From positions 62,001 to 126,000 of the forward strand of contig NZ_JAPWGM010000002.1 in NCBI RefSeq assembly GCF_027213715.1: a DNA stretch of 64,000 bases, in the 5' to 3' direction. The notes beneath the pieces were generated by a model. That model saw nothing but the letters and a program-made list of their open reading frames with translations. It was not told the origin of the DNA and did no database searches. Position numbers and translations under genes: made by a program. The DNA is from Pedobacter punctiformis. Lineage in GTDB: Bacteria; Bacteroidota; Bacteroidia; Sphingobacteriales; Sphingobacteriaceae. The number at the start of each line of letters is the position of its first letter. Within the stretch, counting starts at the first letter, position 1. Shown in pieces: positions 9,221 to 18,277 of this stretch.

Positions 9221-9294
9221 TAATTTCTTTCAGAAAAAATAATGGAGTCTGATGTTCAGCTCCTGATTTATTCATCTTAAAAAGAAAGAAATTA
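9221..9294 (+). promoter_or_regulatory. Attenuator-like leader of the ABC-F gene
   Basis: Positions 9221-9231 (TAATTTCTTTC) are the perfect reverse complement of 9284-9294 (GAAAGAAATTA), which covers the ribosome-entry region and first base of the start codon. Between the arms lie a 12-codon uORF (9242-9280) and a smaller hairpin, GGAG-t-CTGA-tgt-TCAG-CTCC (9244-9263). Ribosome stalling on the uORF could release or mask the start of the ABC-F gene. Drug-inducible ABC-F genes elsewhere use comparable leaders; the mechanism here is inferred. Confidence 0.55.
9242..9280 (+). CDS. Leader peptide uORF (12 aa) of the ABC-F gene
   Basis: ATG to TAA encodes MESDVQLLIYSS and ends 13 nt before the ABC-F ATG. 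It lies inside the loop of the long stem that covers the ABC-F start. Its position, not conservation, is the evidence. A start-stop pair (ATGTAA at 9211) just upstream is also in the leader. Confidence 0.4.
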   Translation: MESDVQLLIYSS

Positions 9295-10883
9295 TGCTTA
9301 TTCTTCAGGATATTACATATATACACCCCAATAAAGATTTGTTGTTTGCTGATTTAAATATTAGCATTAATAAACAAGAAAAAATTGCCTTAATTGGTAA
9401 TAATGGCGCAGGCAAATCTACGCTCCTTAAAATATTATGCGGAAAGTTAAATCCATCTGCCGGAAACATAAAAACAATTACTCAGCCCTATTATGTACCG
9501 CAACTTTTTGGACAGTTTAATAATTTAAGCATTGCCCAGGCTCTTCAAATTGAGGGCAAACTGATTGCTTTAAAGGAAATTTTAGATGGAAATGTAACGG
9601 ATGAAAACCTGGTTATGTTAAATGATGACTGGACCATTGAAGAGCGCTGTCAGGAGGCGTTAACACGTTGGGGACTTGATGGCCTGGATTTAAATGAAAA
9701 AATGAATGTGCTTAGTGGTGGACAAAAGACGAAGGTTTTTCTTGCCGGAATTATGATCCATCGTCCGGAGGTGGTTTTATTGGATGAGCCAACCAATCAT
9801 TTGGATGCAAGTGGGCGGAAGATGCTTTATGATTACATAAATACCACTAAAAATACCCTGGTTATCGTAAGCCACGATCGAACATTACTTAATCTTTTAA
9901 ATATGATTTATGAACTCGATAAAGGTGGTATAACAGTTTATGGCGGTAATTATGAATTTTATGCGGAACAAAAGTCGATTAAAAGCAACGCTTTAGACCA
10001 GGATTTAAAGAATAAAGAAAAAGCACTTCGCAAAGCAAAAGAAATAGAAAAGGAATCTGTAGAGCGTCAGCAAAAACTGGATGCCCGTGGAAAGAAAAAA
10101 CAGGAAAAAGCAGGTCTTCCAACAATTTCTATGAATACGCTTAAAAATAATGCAGAAAAAAGTACGTCCCGTATCAAGAGCGTTCATGTAGAGAAAGTAA
10201 ATGCCATTTCGCAAGAGCTTACACAATTGCGTGCTGCATTACCCGATTTGGATAAGATGAAGATAGATTTTGATCACTCAAGACTTCATTCAGGGAAAAT
10301 TCTGATAAGTGCAGAACAAGTAAATTTTAGTTATTCAGACCGGATGTTGTGGCAACAAAATTTAAGTTTTCAAATCAGGAGTGGAGTGCGCATGGCCATT
10401 AAAGGATTAAATGGTTCTGGTAAAACAACCCTGATAAGAATGATTTTAGGCGAATTAGAGCCTCTATCAGGAAGCATTGAAAGGGCACCGATTAATGCCA
10501 TCTATATTGATCAGGATTATTCTCTAATTAATAATGAATCAAGTGTTTATGAACAAGTTCAACGCTTTAATTCAGGTGCATTACAGGAACATGAAGTTAA
10601 AATCCGCTTAAATAGATTCTTATTTGCAAAAACGCATTGGAATAAATCCTGCAGTACCTTGAGTGGAGGAGAGAAAATGCGGTTAATGCTTTGTTCTTTA
10701 ACAATAAGCAATCAAGCCCCTGATATAATTATTTTAGATGAGCCAACAAACAATCTGGATATTCAAAATATAGAAATTTTAACTGCAGCAGTTAACCAAT
10801 ATAAGGGAACACTTTTGGTTGTATCTCATGATGAATACTTTTTAAACAAGATTGGAGCTAAAGATAACCTGGTTGTGGGATAA
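9294..10883 (+). CDS. ABC-F family ATPase (ribosome-associated)
   Basis: The 529-aa protein has two ATP-binding cassettes and no membrane segment, which defines ABC-F. First cassette: Walker A GNNGAGKST (35-43), LSGGQ (140-144), Walker B VVLLDEPTNHLD (E165 catalytic). The charged linker at about 215-310 is the region that reaches the P-site tRNA in this family. Second cassette: GLNGSGKTT (371-379), LSGGE (456-460), IIILDEPTNNLD. The family acts on ribosomes to relieve stalling or protect from antibiotics. Housekeeping and resistance types cannot be told apart by eye, but the attenuator-like leader favours inducible protection. A terminator follows at 10924. Confidence 0.9.
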   Translation: MLILQDITYIHPNKDLLFADLNISINKQEKIALIGNNGAGKSTLLKILCGKLNPSAGNIKTITQPYYVPQLFGQFNNLSIAQALQIEGKLIALKEILDGNVTDENLVMLNDDWTIEERCQEALTRWGLDGLDLNEKMNVLSGGQKTKVFLAGIMIHRPEVVLLDEPTNHLDASGRKMLYDYINTTKNTLVIVSHDRTLLNLLNMIYELDKGGITVYGGNYEFYAEQKSIKSNALDQDLKNKEKALRKAKEIEKESVERQQKLDARGKKKQEKAGLPTISMNTLKNNAEKSTSRIKSVHVEKVNAISQELTQLRAALPDLDKMKIDFDHSRLHSGKILISAEQVNFSYSDRMLWQQNLSFQIRSGVRMAIKGLNGSGKTTLIRMILGELEPLSGSIERAPINAIYIDQDYSLINNESSVYEQVQRFNSGALQEHEVKIRLNRFLFAKTHWNKSCSTLSGGEKMRLMLCSLTISNQAPDIIILDEPTNNLDIQNIEILTAAVNQYKGTLLVVSHDEYFLNKIGAKDNLVVG

Positions 10884-10923
10884 TGGCTTTTAACTTTGAA
10901 ATACAACTATTTAGTTTATAATT

Positions 10924-10956
10924 GTAAAGCCTCCATATAAATCGAGGCTTTACTGT
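10924..10956 (+). terminator. Terminator between the ABC-F gene and the convergent S41 peptidase gene
   Basis: TAAAGCCTC / GAGGCTTTA with a ten-base loop, then TGTTTTTTAA on the plus strand. Confidence 0.75.
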
Positions 10957-10959
10957 TTT

Positions 10960-12375
10960 TTAATTCTCCAGATAGTTCTTTGCGGTTTCGATCCAATCTT
11001 TTACACTTGAATCCAAATAAATATCTGGTTGCGCTCCAATGTTATCAATTGGGTAATCAGGAAGTCTTAAAGAACGATAGGCTGGCATCATTAATTTATA
11101 ATTACTGCATCCAATTTCAAAATATCTTGCTGAAGCATAATCAAGAACACCTGAAGTAGGGGTACCCATAATTTTTACCTTTTTACTTTGCCTGGCGGCC
11201 AATATTAAATTTTCTCCGGCACTGGCAACGTGCTTATTCGTTAAAATAATAATTTCTTTCGGACTTATTAATTCCAGATTAATGGTATCAATAACAACGG
11301 CTTTATTTCTGGTATTTACAAACTTTCCGGGATTAGCCCTGAGCATTTTCAGGTCTTCATCCATTCCACTTATTTCATCTGCATGTTTAGTTTTATCTTT
11401 TATATTCGATTTATAAGTTTCCATGCTACTAATTAAAGTTGGCGTAGATAAGTATTCAACCCCAACATATCGCACAGGATTAGTTAAAATATAAGGTAAC
11501 AACTTTTGATAGGCATTATCTGTTCCACCTCCATTATCCCTTAAGTCAACAATTAAAAATTCACTGTTTTCGAGTAAAATTTTATTTTTCTCTATTAAAT
11601 TTTCAATGGTTTCAACAAACTGATAACTAAAGTTTGAGAGTTTTAAAATTGAGGTTCTTGGCGTTAATGCCTTAAAATAAAATCCGTTTATTTCGTTTAC
11701 TTTATCCTTTATTTGTTCAGTATTCAGCTTTGCTGCAGGCAACTGTCTTATAAAAAGTGATCGTAACACATTAAAATACAAAATGCTTTTGTCATGTATT
11801 TTATAAGTACCTTTCTGAACAGAACGATCTTGTAAATAATACTCATAATTTCCATTTGCATGTAAACGAAATTTAATTTCATTAGGTTTCCAATACTTTG
11901 GATCGGCTTTGATAATGAAACCAACATATTCATTTGCATCAACTTCTTTTATTCCAACTTCGTAAGTTTCGTCTTTCCATATCCCTTCAAACTCATTTGG
12001 ACGTTTTAAAACATCTTCTTTAAAACTTTTGAGGTTGATGTTGAGCGATTGATTGGCCAATGAATTTGTTTCTGTCGGCTTGCTTATTTCGTTAGGTACA
12101 ACCCAAATATGTCGATCCTTAAAAAAGGCGGTATATTTTTGCAAAATTTCCAGACATTGGGTTTCATTAGCCGATGTTGCTTCTTTAAGTATTTGTTCTT
12201 TGAAACTATTATATAAAAGCTTGTCTTTGGTCTTTTCCTCCAGTCCTGGATATTCACTTTCTATTTTTTTAATAATGTTCTGTAGTGCATTTTTACAACC
12301 ACAGGTATTTTGTGCCATTAATACTTGCGAACCTAATAACATTAGTGCAGCCAGCATGATAATCCTTATTTTCAT
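10960..12375 (-). CDS. S41 family peptidase (C-terminal processing peptidase-like), secreted
   Basis: The 471-aa protein has a signal peptide (ends LMAQ). The C-terminal half is the S41 domain: FLIVDLRDNGGGTDNAY, then the nucleophile region NKHVASAGENL with Ser385, and GTPTSGVLDYA, which precedes the usual C-terminal strands. No PDZ domain is evident. It probably cleaves periplasmic or surface proteins. The AraC-type regulator gene lies 63 nt upstream in the same direction, suggesting linked control. Confidence 0.8.
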   Translation of the reverse strand: MKIRIIMLAALMLLGSQVLMAQNTCGCKNALQNIIKKIESEYPGLEEKTKDKLLYNSFKEQILKEATSANETQCLEILQKYTAFFKDRHIWVVPNEISKPTETNSLANQSLNINLKSFKEDVLKRPNEFEGIWKDETYEVGIKEVDANEYVGFIIKADPKYWKPNEIKFRLHANGNYEYYLQDRSVQKGTYKIHDKSILYFNVLRSLFIRQLPAAKLNTEQIKDKVNEINGFYFKALTPRTSILKLSNFSYQFVETIENLIEKNKILLENSEFLIVDLRDNGGGTDNAYQKLLPYILTNPVRYVGVEYLSTPTLISSMETYKSNIKDKTKHADEISGMDEDLKMLRANPGKFVNTRNKAVVIDTINLELISPKEIIILTNKHVASAGENLILAARQSKKVKIMGTPTSGVLDYASARYFEIGCSNYKLMMPAYRSLRLPDYPIDNIGAQPDIYLDSSVKDWIETAKNYLEN

Positions 12376-12438
12376 TTTTATTCAAATTTTTTTGAACAAA
12401 ATAACCAGATTTTATAATGCTGAAATTGTAAAAATCAC

Positions 12439-13290
12439 TCACGGACAATCCTTGTTGAAAATCCAGGCTAAGTCATTTTGTTGAACTGAGATTTGTCCGG
12501 TTAAATTTTTTGGTGAATGGCCGGAAAATGTTTTAAAATCGTTTATAAAATGAGCCTGGTCATAATATTGATTTAAATACGCAATCTCTGTAAATGAGTT
12601 TCTACGGTTAAGAATTTCATTTAGTGCTTTTCTAAAACGCAGCGTTTTAATATAAGATTTAGGATTTTGCCCCAAATGATTATCAAATAGACGAAATAGG
12701 GTAGAGTCACTGATTTCAAGCTTTTTGGTAAGCGTTTCTATGCTTAAATTGATATTACTACTGTTTTCTGCAATTATATATAGTGCCTCTTTTAGTTTTG
12801 CTGGAATGCTTTCATCTTTTAAGTTTTTTAAGAGCACATTTTCTAAATATGCTGCTCTTTTTTCGAAATCATTAAGGTCGAAAAGCTGTTCGAGTGAATA
12901 AGAATTATTTGTAGAAAATATTTCGTTAAATATAGTGTCAGAACTTATTAAATCTTTATAGGACGCTGCTGTAAAAACTTTTAAAGCAGAAGGATAAAAG
13001 ATGATGCAAATCTGATCTAAGCAAGAATTAATATCGACTCTAAAAGGTGTTTTATGAAACCCATAAATTCTGCTGATAAAGTTTCTGCTTCCCTTTGTGA
13101 TGATGCAATTGTTTACATCAGATTGATTTCTATAATTAACTTCGTTTTGTTTATAAATAGCCAGACAAATATTGTTGTTAGGAAAAGTAGTGTAGTTTAA
13201 AATGCGGTTATCCGTCTTCTCAAAAAAAAGAAAATATTGAACGTACTTTTTTAGTATTTCATTTTGAGGCTTAATTATGACGGATTTCAT
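12439..13290 (-). CDS. AraC family transcriptional regulator
   Basis: The 283-aa protein has an N-terminal sensing domain and a C-terminal AraC DNA-binding domain with two helix-turn-helix parts (about 190-265; NINLSIETLTKKLEISDSTLFRLF and AHFINDFKTFSGHSPKNL). It is encoded immediately upstream of the S41 peptidase gene on the same strand, so the peptidase is the obvious candidate target. No ligand can be inferred. Confidence 0.8.
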   Translation of the reverse strand: MKSVIIKPQNEILKKYVQYFLFFEKTDNRILNYTTFPNNNICLAIYKQNEVNYRNQSDVNNCIITKGSRNFISRIYGFHKTPFRVDINSCLDQICIIFYPSALKVFTAASYKDLISSDTIFNEIFSTNNSYSLEQLFDLNDFEKRAAYLENVLLKNLKDESIPAKLKEALYIIAENSSNINLSIETLTKKLEISDSTLFRLFDNHLGQNPKSYIKTLRFRKALNEILNRRNSFTEIAYLNQYYDQAHFINDFKTFSGHSPKNLTGQISVQQNDLAWIFNKDCP

Positions 13291-13422
13291 TTTTTGACGA
13301 CTTTATTATAAATGAATTTGTAAAATAAGATAATCCTGGATCAGGTTTTGTTACACACTGGATATGGTTTTTGCTTTATACATGAATTTTAATGTTGTTT
13401 TAGATTAAAATATCTGCAATTG

Positions 13423-14259
13423 TTAAATCGTTCTTTCATTTAATTGTTCTTCATAAATTTCGGGTGTGTAGGTTACACGGGCAAAATTTTTAGTTATCAA
13501 TTCGGTATCTACAATTTCACCCCCTCTGAATTTGAGTACTTTATGTCTCCATATTTCGTTTTTTCGGAAGAATTGTCCATCGATTTTCAGAAATTTATGA
13601 TCTTTTTCTATCACATGGTAGGCATAATCCAATGCTGTGTTTATACATAATTCTCCCTCAATACATTTCTCGGTAAACCAAAGGTTAATTTGAAAAGTAT
13701 ATGATGTATTATTAGTAAACTGATAATCTCGGTAATTGTAAAAAACAGTAGCGCCGCTTCCAAAGGGCAGTACCCGTCCATCATCAGGAAACGGATCGAA
13801 GGAATGATGATAACGTTCTGTTACCGTTAATGGACTATGTATAACTAACCAGTGGATTAGATTAGCGATTTGACAAATACCACCACCAATGCCTGCCCTG
13901 GCTTCTCCGAAAGATAGTTCCATACCCGGTAAATAACCTTTTCGCTTTGCAGGCAAGCCTACCAGTTTGCAAAAGGAAAATGTTTCGCCAGGATTTATTA
14001 CAATACCATTAATGCGTTTAGCCGCTATTTTTAAATTAGTTACCTTGTTTATTTGAAGCTGCATATGATTCTCACCCAGCTTTTTTAACAGAACCGACTG
14101 GTGTTTTTTAATCCGGTAAGCCAGTTTATCACCTGATTTTTGTTTTGCATATTTTTTGCCATCAAAATGCCAATAAAAATAACGTTGTAACCGGCGAAGC
14201 CAAACTGACAAGAAATACAAAAATGGATGATACTGACTTAATAATTTTTTTCTAGCCAT
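13423..14259 (-). CDS. VanW family protein
   Basis: The 278-aa protein contains the VanW domain: INGIVINPGETFSFCKLVG, GIGGGICQIANLIHWL, ERYHHSFDPFPDDGRVLPFGSGATVFYNY. VanW was named from vancomycin-resistance clusters, but its biochemical role is unknown and most copies have no link to resistance. No van ligase or dehydrogenase genes are nearby. Residues 1-30 are basic and aromatic without a clean signal peptide. Confidence 0.8.
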   Translation of the reverse strand: MARKKLLSQYHPFLYFLSVWLRRLQRYFYWHFDGKKYAKQKSGDKLAYRIKKHQSVLLKKLGENHMQLQINKVTNLKIAAKRINGIVINPGETFSFCKLVGLPAKRKGYLPGMELSFGEARAGIGGGICQIANLIHWLVIHSPLTVTERYHHSFDPFPDDGRVLPFGSGATVFYNYRDYQFTNNTSYTFQINLWFTEKCIEGELCINTALDYAYHVIEKDHKFLKIDGQFFRKNEIWRHKVLKFRGGEIVDTELITKNFARVTYTPEIYEEQLNERTI

Positions 14260-14396
14260 AATTTTTGCATCAAATAAAATTGACCTTCATTTTTAACAGA
14301 TTTATAGCTGTTAAGGTTAATAGTGTATCTAATCATTTAACTTTCTATTGATTGGTGTTTTAGTAGAGATACTTTTTTTAAATTTTTTACACAAAT

Positions 14397-14912
14397 TTAT
14401 CTGCGCCTGTAAATAATAGCATCATAACTTTCTTTAAATAAATTCTTTTGCTCCGTGGTTTTCTGAAAAGGACTTTTAGAGGTAATATCCTTTGCGATCT
14501 GATTGAGAATATGAGGATTATTAAATGGATGAATGTTAAACAGAATCTCATTTGCTGTTCCATAGAGGGTAAGCGTATTTATTCTCTCCGCGTTTAAAGC
14601 TATTGAAGTAATATCATTATAGCCTATAAGTTTATCAGGGTGATTTTTACGGCTGATAATAAGCTGATTGTCATGGGTAGAAATATGTATTTTAGGATAA
14701 AGAAACTTAATAAGCAGGAAGATTGGTAACAGACAAACAATACCGGTAAAAAGACCAATTATCTTTGTGCCGCCAAAGTTATTTACAGCATCGGCCAGCT
14801 TATAAAAGCCTCCGCAAATCAATGAAGCTGCAAATACAACAATAGTTATATAAGCTAAGGCAAACAGGATGCCTTTTGCAGGATTTATTTCAAGATATTG
14901 ATAGGTTTTCAT
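14397..14912 (-). CDS. Membrane protein with PH-like domain, hypothetical
   Basis: The 171-aa protein has two hydrophobic helices (about 14-38 and 50-70), then a soluble beta-rich domain (KIHISTHDNQLIISRKNHPDKLIGYNDITSIAL) resembling bacterial PH-like domains. It is likely an inner-membrane protein with a cytoplasmic domain. No function assigned. Confidence 0.55.
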   Translation of the reverse strand: MKTYQYLEINPAKGILFALAYITIVVFAASLICGGFYKLADAVNNFGGTKIIGLFTGIVCLLPIFLLIKFLYPKIHISTHDNQLIISRKNHPDKLIGYNDITSIALNAERINTLTLYGTANEILFNIHPFNNPHILNQIAKDITSKSPFQKTTEQKNLFKESYDAIIYRRR

Positions 14913-14989
14913 AATTATTTTGATATTACTGCTGGTGCTGTTAAAATATTAAATATCAATATTTTAGTGAACTTCATTTTTATAAAAAA

Positions 14990-15514
14990 TTAAAGTTTTG
15001 TAGCCGGTATCTTTCCTCTCTTAAAGGTTGAAGACACGTTTAAATTAATGTTGCTACTTAGGCGGTCTGGTAATGCTGAGATTTGTTCTTTTGCGATTTT
15101 TCCTTTTTTCAATGGGATATATACACCTTTTCGTTTTTCCCAATCATCATAAAAAACAACAGAATCATTATTTGGATCAACATTATTATCTAAAATTTGA
15201 ATACAACGATTTCTCGTTATCAAAGGTAATTTGGTATTCTTTTTATACTTTAAATAAACGGTTTTTGTCTGTGGGTCATAATGATAGGTACCTTCATAAA
15301 GGTGTCTCCAATATGCCCCACCAGAATACCAATGGACAGCTTTAAAGTTATTATCTTTAAAAAACTGCCAGGTTATACCTCCGGCAGCAGCAGTATTGCC
15401 TTGTATCCAATTCCATTCTTCATTATCTAAAAAAGTAGAATTATATTGTTGTGCCAAAATAGAAGATGAGGTACTCATCAATATAAGGATATAAATTAGC
15501 CTAAATTTATTCAT
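14990..15514 (-). CDS. Small secreted protein, hypothetical
   Basis: I place the start at the ATG at 15514 because it opens a good signal peptide (MNKFRLIYILILMSTSSSIL then AQ). A longer frame to 15622 would overlap the end of the upstream gene. The mature part (about 150 aa) is Trp/Tyr rich (WNWIQGNTAAAGGITWQFF) and suggests a beta-sandwich or lipocalin-like secreted protein, but no family is certain. It follows the next gene by 34 nt and is probably cotranscribed with it. Confidence 0.6.
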   Translation of the reverse strand: MNKFRLIYILILMSTSSSILAQQYNSTFLDNEEWNWIQGNTAAAGGITWQFFKDNNFKAVHWYSGGAYWRHLYEGTYHYDPQTKTVYLKYKKNTKLPLITRNRCIQILDNNVDPNNDSVVFYDDWEKRKGVYIPLKKGKIAKEQISALPDRLSSNINLNVSSTFKRGKIPATKL

Positions 15515-15548
15515 CAAATTAATACTATTTTCAAGTTCAATATATTTA

Positions 15549-16451
15549 TTATTCCTGATAATATGTTTTAAACTGCTGCAATTGTTTATTGTAAATGATG
15601 GCCAGTTTAACATCTTCACCATACATCATAATGCCATCAACAGGTGTCGACGTAAGGCTTTCTCTGTTCATCATAATTCTTGTTCTTTTTTTAAGCGCAT
15701 GAATTTTTATCTCATCAGAGTAATTTTCAGAAAAAGCCAGATACTTTTCATTTGTAACTACGTTGGTGCAAATAATTAATAAGCGGCTGCATTGTTTTTC
15801 GTTATTATCCAAAATAATGGCCAGATCGTTTTTACCATCTGCATCAAAATCACCATAACAAATGGTTCTTTTTGCTCTGTCTGTATTTTGAGTAATTGTA
15901 TAGTTTATACCCTCACTATAATTTTCAGAAAGCAGCAGCTTTTTAGTTTTCATATCCAGGCTGGCGAAGGAGGGAAGAGAAAAATTTTTTCGGTATTCAT
16001 CAAATTGATAATTAGGAATAACGGTTGATGCATTAATAGTATACCATCTAAGATCTGATACGTCTTTTTGGGGATCATTTAAATAAAATACAACTTCCTG
16101 ACTATTGGATCGGTGATTGTCAACATATATTTTATCACCAAATTTAAAAGTCACCGTTCCAGACTTAACTGGCTCTATAATGTAACTTTCAGTATAAGGT
16201 TCATCTCTTTCATGCGGTTCATAATCCATATCGTTTGTTAAAACTTTTTTAGTACTCATGCTGTCACTAATAATATTTGTTTTTTGAATGGTATTCTGAA
16301 CATTATTTTTTGCTGTAGTCAGTGATTTTTCTTTTGTGAGAGTCATAAAATACAAAGCAAGGGCAACGATTGCAATTACACCAACAATAAGAAATACGTT
16401 CTTTTGCTTAAATTGGTTTTTGCCTGTAGATATTTTCTGATTATTTTCCAT
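15549..16451 (-). CDS. Membrane-anchored protein with FG-GAP-like motif, hypothetical
   Basis: An N-terminal transmembrane anchor (about residues 20-37) is followed by a periplasmic region. GDFDADGKNDLAIIL is a calcium-binding-like FG-GAP/EF-hand-type motif found in beta-propeller repeats. A TATTTTTG -7 box lies at 16465-16472, so the ATG at 16463 would be too close to the transcription start; the internal ATG at 16451 (MENNQKIS) is the better start. Function unknown. Confidence 0.55.
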   Translation of the reverse strand: MENNQKISTGKNQFKQKNVFLIVGVIAIVALALYFMTLTKEKSLTTAKNNVQNTIQKTNIISDSMSTKKVLTNDMDYEPHERDEPYTESYIIEPVKSGTVTFKFGDKIYVDNHRSNSQEVVFYLNDPQKDVSDLRWYTINASTVIPNYQFDEYRKNFSLPSFASLDMKTKKLLLSENYSEGINYTITQNTDRAKRTICYGDFDADGKNDLAIILDNNEKQCSRLLIICTNVVTNEKYLAFSENYSDEIKIHALKKRTRIMMNRESLTSTPVDGIMMYGEDVKLAIIYNKQLQQFKTYYQE

Positions 16452-16463
16452 TACCTGTTGCAT

Positions 16464-16773
16464 TCAAAAATAACAGTGTTCCCTGAAAAAGAATTACCAG
16501 ATTGATATTCGTCATCTTTGAATCCATATTTGCAACATTTTATCCATTATTTGAAAGGAATAAGGTATAAATATCCCTTGTTTTGAACTTGTAAATAGGA
16601 TTGAGGCATAATTGAGATGCCGAATTGAAATTTTGATGTAAAGTGTCCCATATTTACCAAAAAGTAAACGACTATTTAAAAAAATCGTTCTTTTAATAGG
16701 ATTTGATAATTGATTTAACTTGAATAAAATTTAATTAATTCAGCTAATATTAATTTAACAGAAGTTTAAGAAC
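16464..16773. other. Intergenic stretch
   Basis: Holds the -7 box of the upstream-described gene at its left edge. Otherwise AT-rich, with no ORF or RNA I can support. Confidence 0.4.
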
Positions 16774-16814
16774 AAAAAAAAGAAGCTGCATGGGAGGAGC
16801 CGCTTCTTTTTTTA
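16774..16814 (-). terminator. Terminator of the 110-aa secreted protein gene
   Basis: AAGAAGC / GCTTCTT stem with a GC-rich loop and an eight-T run on the minus strand. Confidence 0.8.
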
Positions 16815-16827
16815 CTGCAGGCATTTA

Positions 16828-17160
16828 CTATAAATTTACTCCGTAGTAAATTTCAATTTCGCGATATACTGACTGCTCTGCTTTATCTATAGCGTCATTT
16901 GCAGAATAACCATATCTCAAATAAACATCAAGATAAACATTGAACAGCTGAACCCAATATGAGGGGCCTCTTCTTGCCTGTGTATCTGTTTGAATAATAG
17001 GTTTTTGGCTTAAATCAGCTTCTGGTTTAGCTGTGTTTGTAACTAATGTTTCTAAACTTGTACTTAAGTTTTTACTTTGAGCATCTGCCTCATTTGTTGC
17101 AAAAAGAGCAACCGATAGCGCAATTGCGCCTGTAAAAAATAACTTTTTCATTTTTTTCAT
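16828..17160 (-). CDS. Small secreted protein, 110 aa, unknown
   Basis: A signal peptide (MKKMKKLFFTGAIALSVALF, ending EADAQ) precedes a mature part of about 80 residues. This has a disordered stretch and then a helical C-terminus with many Tyr (YWVQLFNVYLDVYLRYGYSA, then YREIEIYYGVNL). No family recognised. Translation may start at the second Met-Lys-Lys (17151). It has its own strong terminator, so it is probably a single, well-expressed gene. Confidence 0.65.
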   Translation of the reverse strand: MKKMKKLFFTGAIALSVALFATNEADAQSKNLSTSLETLVTNTAKPEADLSQKPIIQTDTQARRGPSYWVQLFNVYLDVYLRYGYSANDAIDKAEQSVYREIEIYYGVNL

Positions 17161-17470
17161 TTTTTGGTAAATAAATAATTGATTTTAGATGTATTCACAA
17201 TACGATATCATCATATATCATATTCGTGATGAAGCTAAACTCGTGTTTAAACATAAGTCACACAAGTGTGGGTTTATATTTGGCAGCTGATCTCAAATAT
17301 TCGTTGCTTTTGAACCTATATTCGTAATAGGTTGTTTGTTTTGCTGAATAATAACAGATTTTTGCTTAAATGCTACGAATATGAAGCAGAAACCGCTGAA
17401 TTTCGATTTGTATATTTATGATTCATATAATGTATGTATTTTGGAAGAAAAATAAATTATATACAACTGA
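17161..17470. other. Intergenic region between divergent genes
   Basis: 310 bp between two divergent genes. Contains short AT-rich palindromes (around 17208-17230) but no exact TAnnTTTG box or ORF I can support. Confidence 0.4.
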
Positions 17471-18112
17471 ATGACGGATACCAATAAAAAGGTTTCGATA
17501 CTGAAAATATTAATAATTATAATTCCAACAGTATTTTTATTGTTAATAATTTGGCTGGCAACTGTGTATATCGGAGACACTTATTTTAATTCGAAGGCAA
17601 GTGCTGAACAATTCCTTCTCTGGATATTAAGCGGTAGTATTATTTTTTTGGGATACCCGATAGCGACAAAAAGTATGTTCCACGTTGGCCCTTCTAATAA
17701 AACTCATTGGAAAGCAACTTCGAATCTTAAAGCGTTTAACAGATCTGATTGGTTATTTTTTCTAATGCTCCACATAATTACTATGCCTGTTCTCTTTTGG
17801 GCATTTGGAAACTTACAGCACCATAGAGATATTTATAACTTTTTTGTAGAGCATTTTGGAAAGAATTATAAAGGAGCACCAAATTTTCCAATTTTACTCG
17901 CATTTTTTTTTGGTACTTTTATGTTATTGGCCCTTTTTTATATAATTTTCTTAAAAATAAGATATGGAACTTATAACGAGCCAAAATTTTTGTCTAAAGA
18001 AAAAGAAGTAGATTTTAACAAAAAGATGGCTATTTATTTTTCTTTTGTTGCATCAACCTCATTGGTGGTAATGTTTTTATATTATTTGAAAGTAATATTA
18101 GTCATGCAATAA
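17471..18112 (+). CDS. Polytopic membrane protein, hypothetical
   Basis: The 213-aa protein has five predicted helices (about 13-33, 47-65, 92-112, 140-160, 187-207) with a short cytoplasmic N-terminus. No conserved motif recognised. It lies upstream of the LytS-type kinase gene but is separated by 165 nt, so cotranscription is uncertain. Confidence 0.6.
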   Translation: MTDTNKKVSILKILIIIIPTVFLLLIIWLATVYIGDTYFNSKASAEQFLLWILSGSIIFLGYPIATKSMFHVGPSNKTHWKATSNLKAFNRSDWLFFLMLHIITMPVLFWAFGNLQHHRDIYNFFVEHFGKNYKGAPNFPILLAFFFGTFMLLALFYIIFLKIRYGTYNEPKFLSKEKEVDFNKKMAIYFSFVASTSLVVMFLYYLKVILVMQ

Positions 18113-18277
18113 AAAATATAAATTCACAGTTGTGAGGTATATTAAATTACTGTAACTTGAAGACAATTTTTATAATAGAAAATATTTTTTAGAAGTCTCA
18201 TTTTTAATTGATTATCTTTTTAATATTGTCTTTTTGCTGTAAAAAACAGCACTCTTTTTACTAAAGTTTAGTGTTTA

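Noticed and set aside
13423..14259. Glycopeptide resistance through the VanW gene
   Set aside because: No vanA/B-type ligase, vanH or vanX genes nearby; VanW-family proteins are widespread without resistance.
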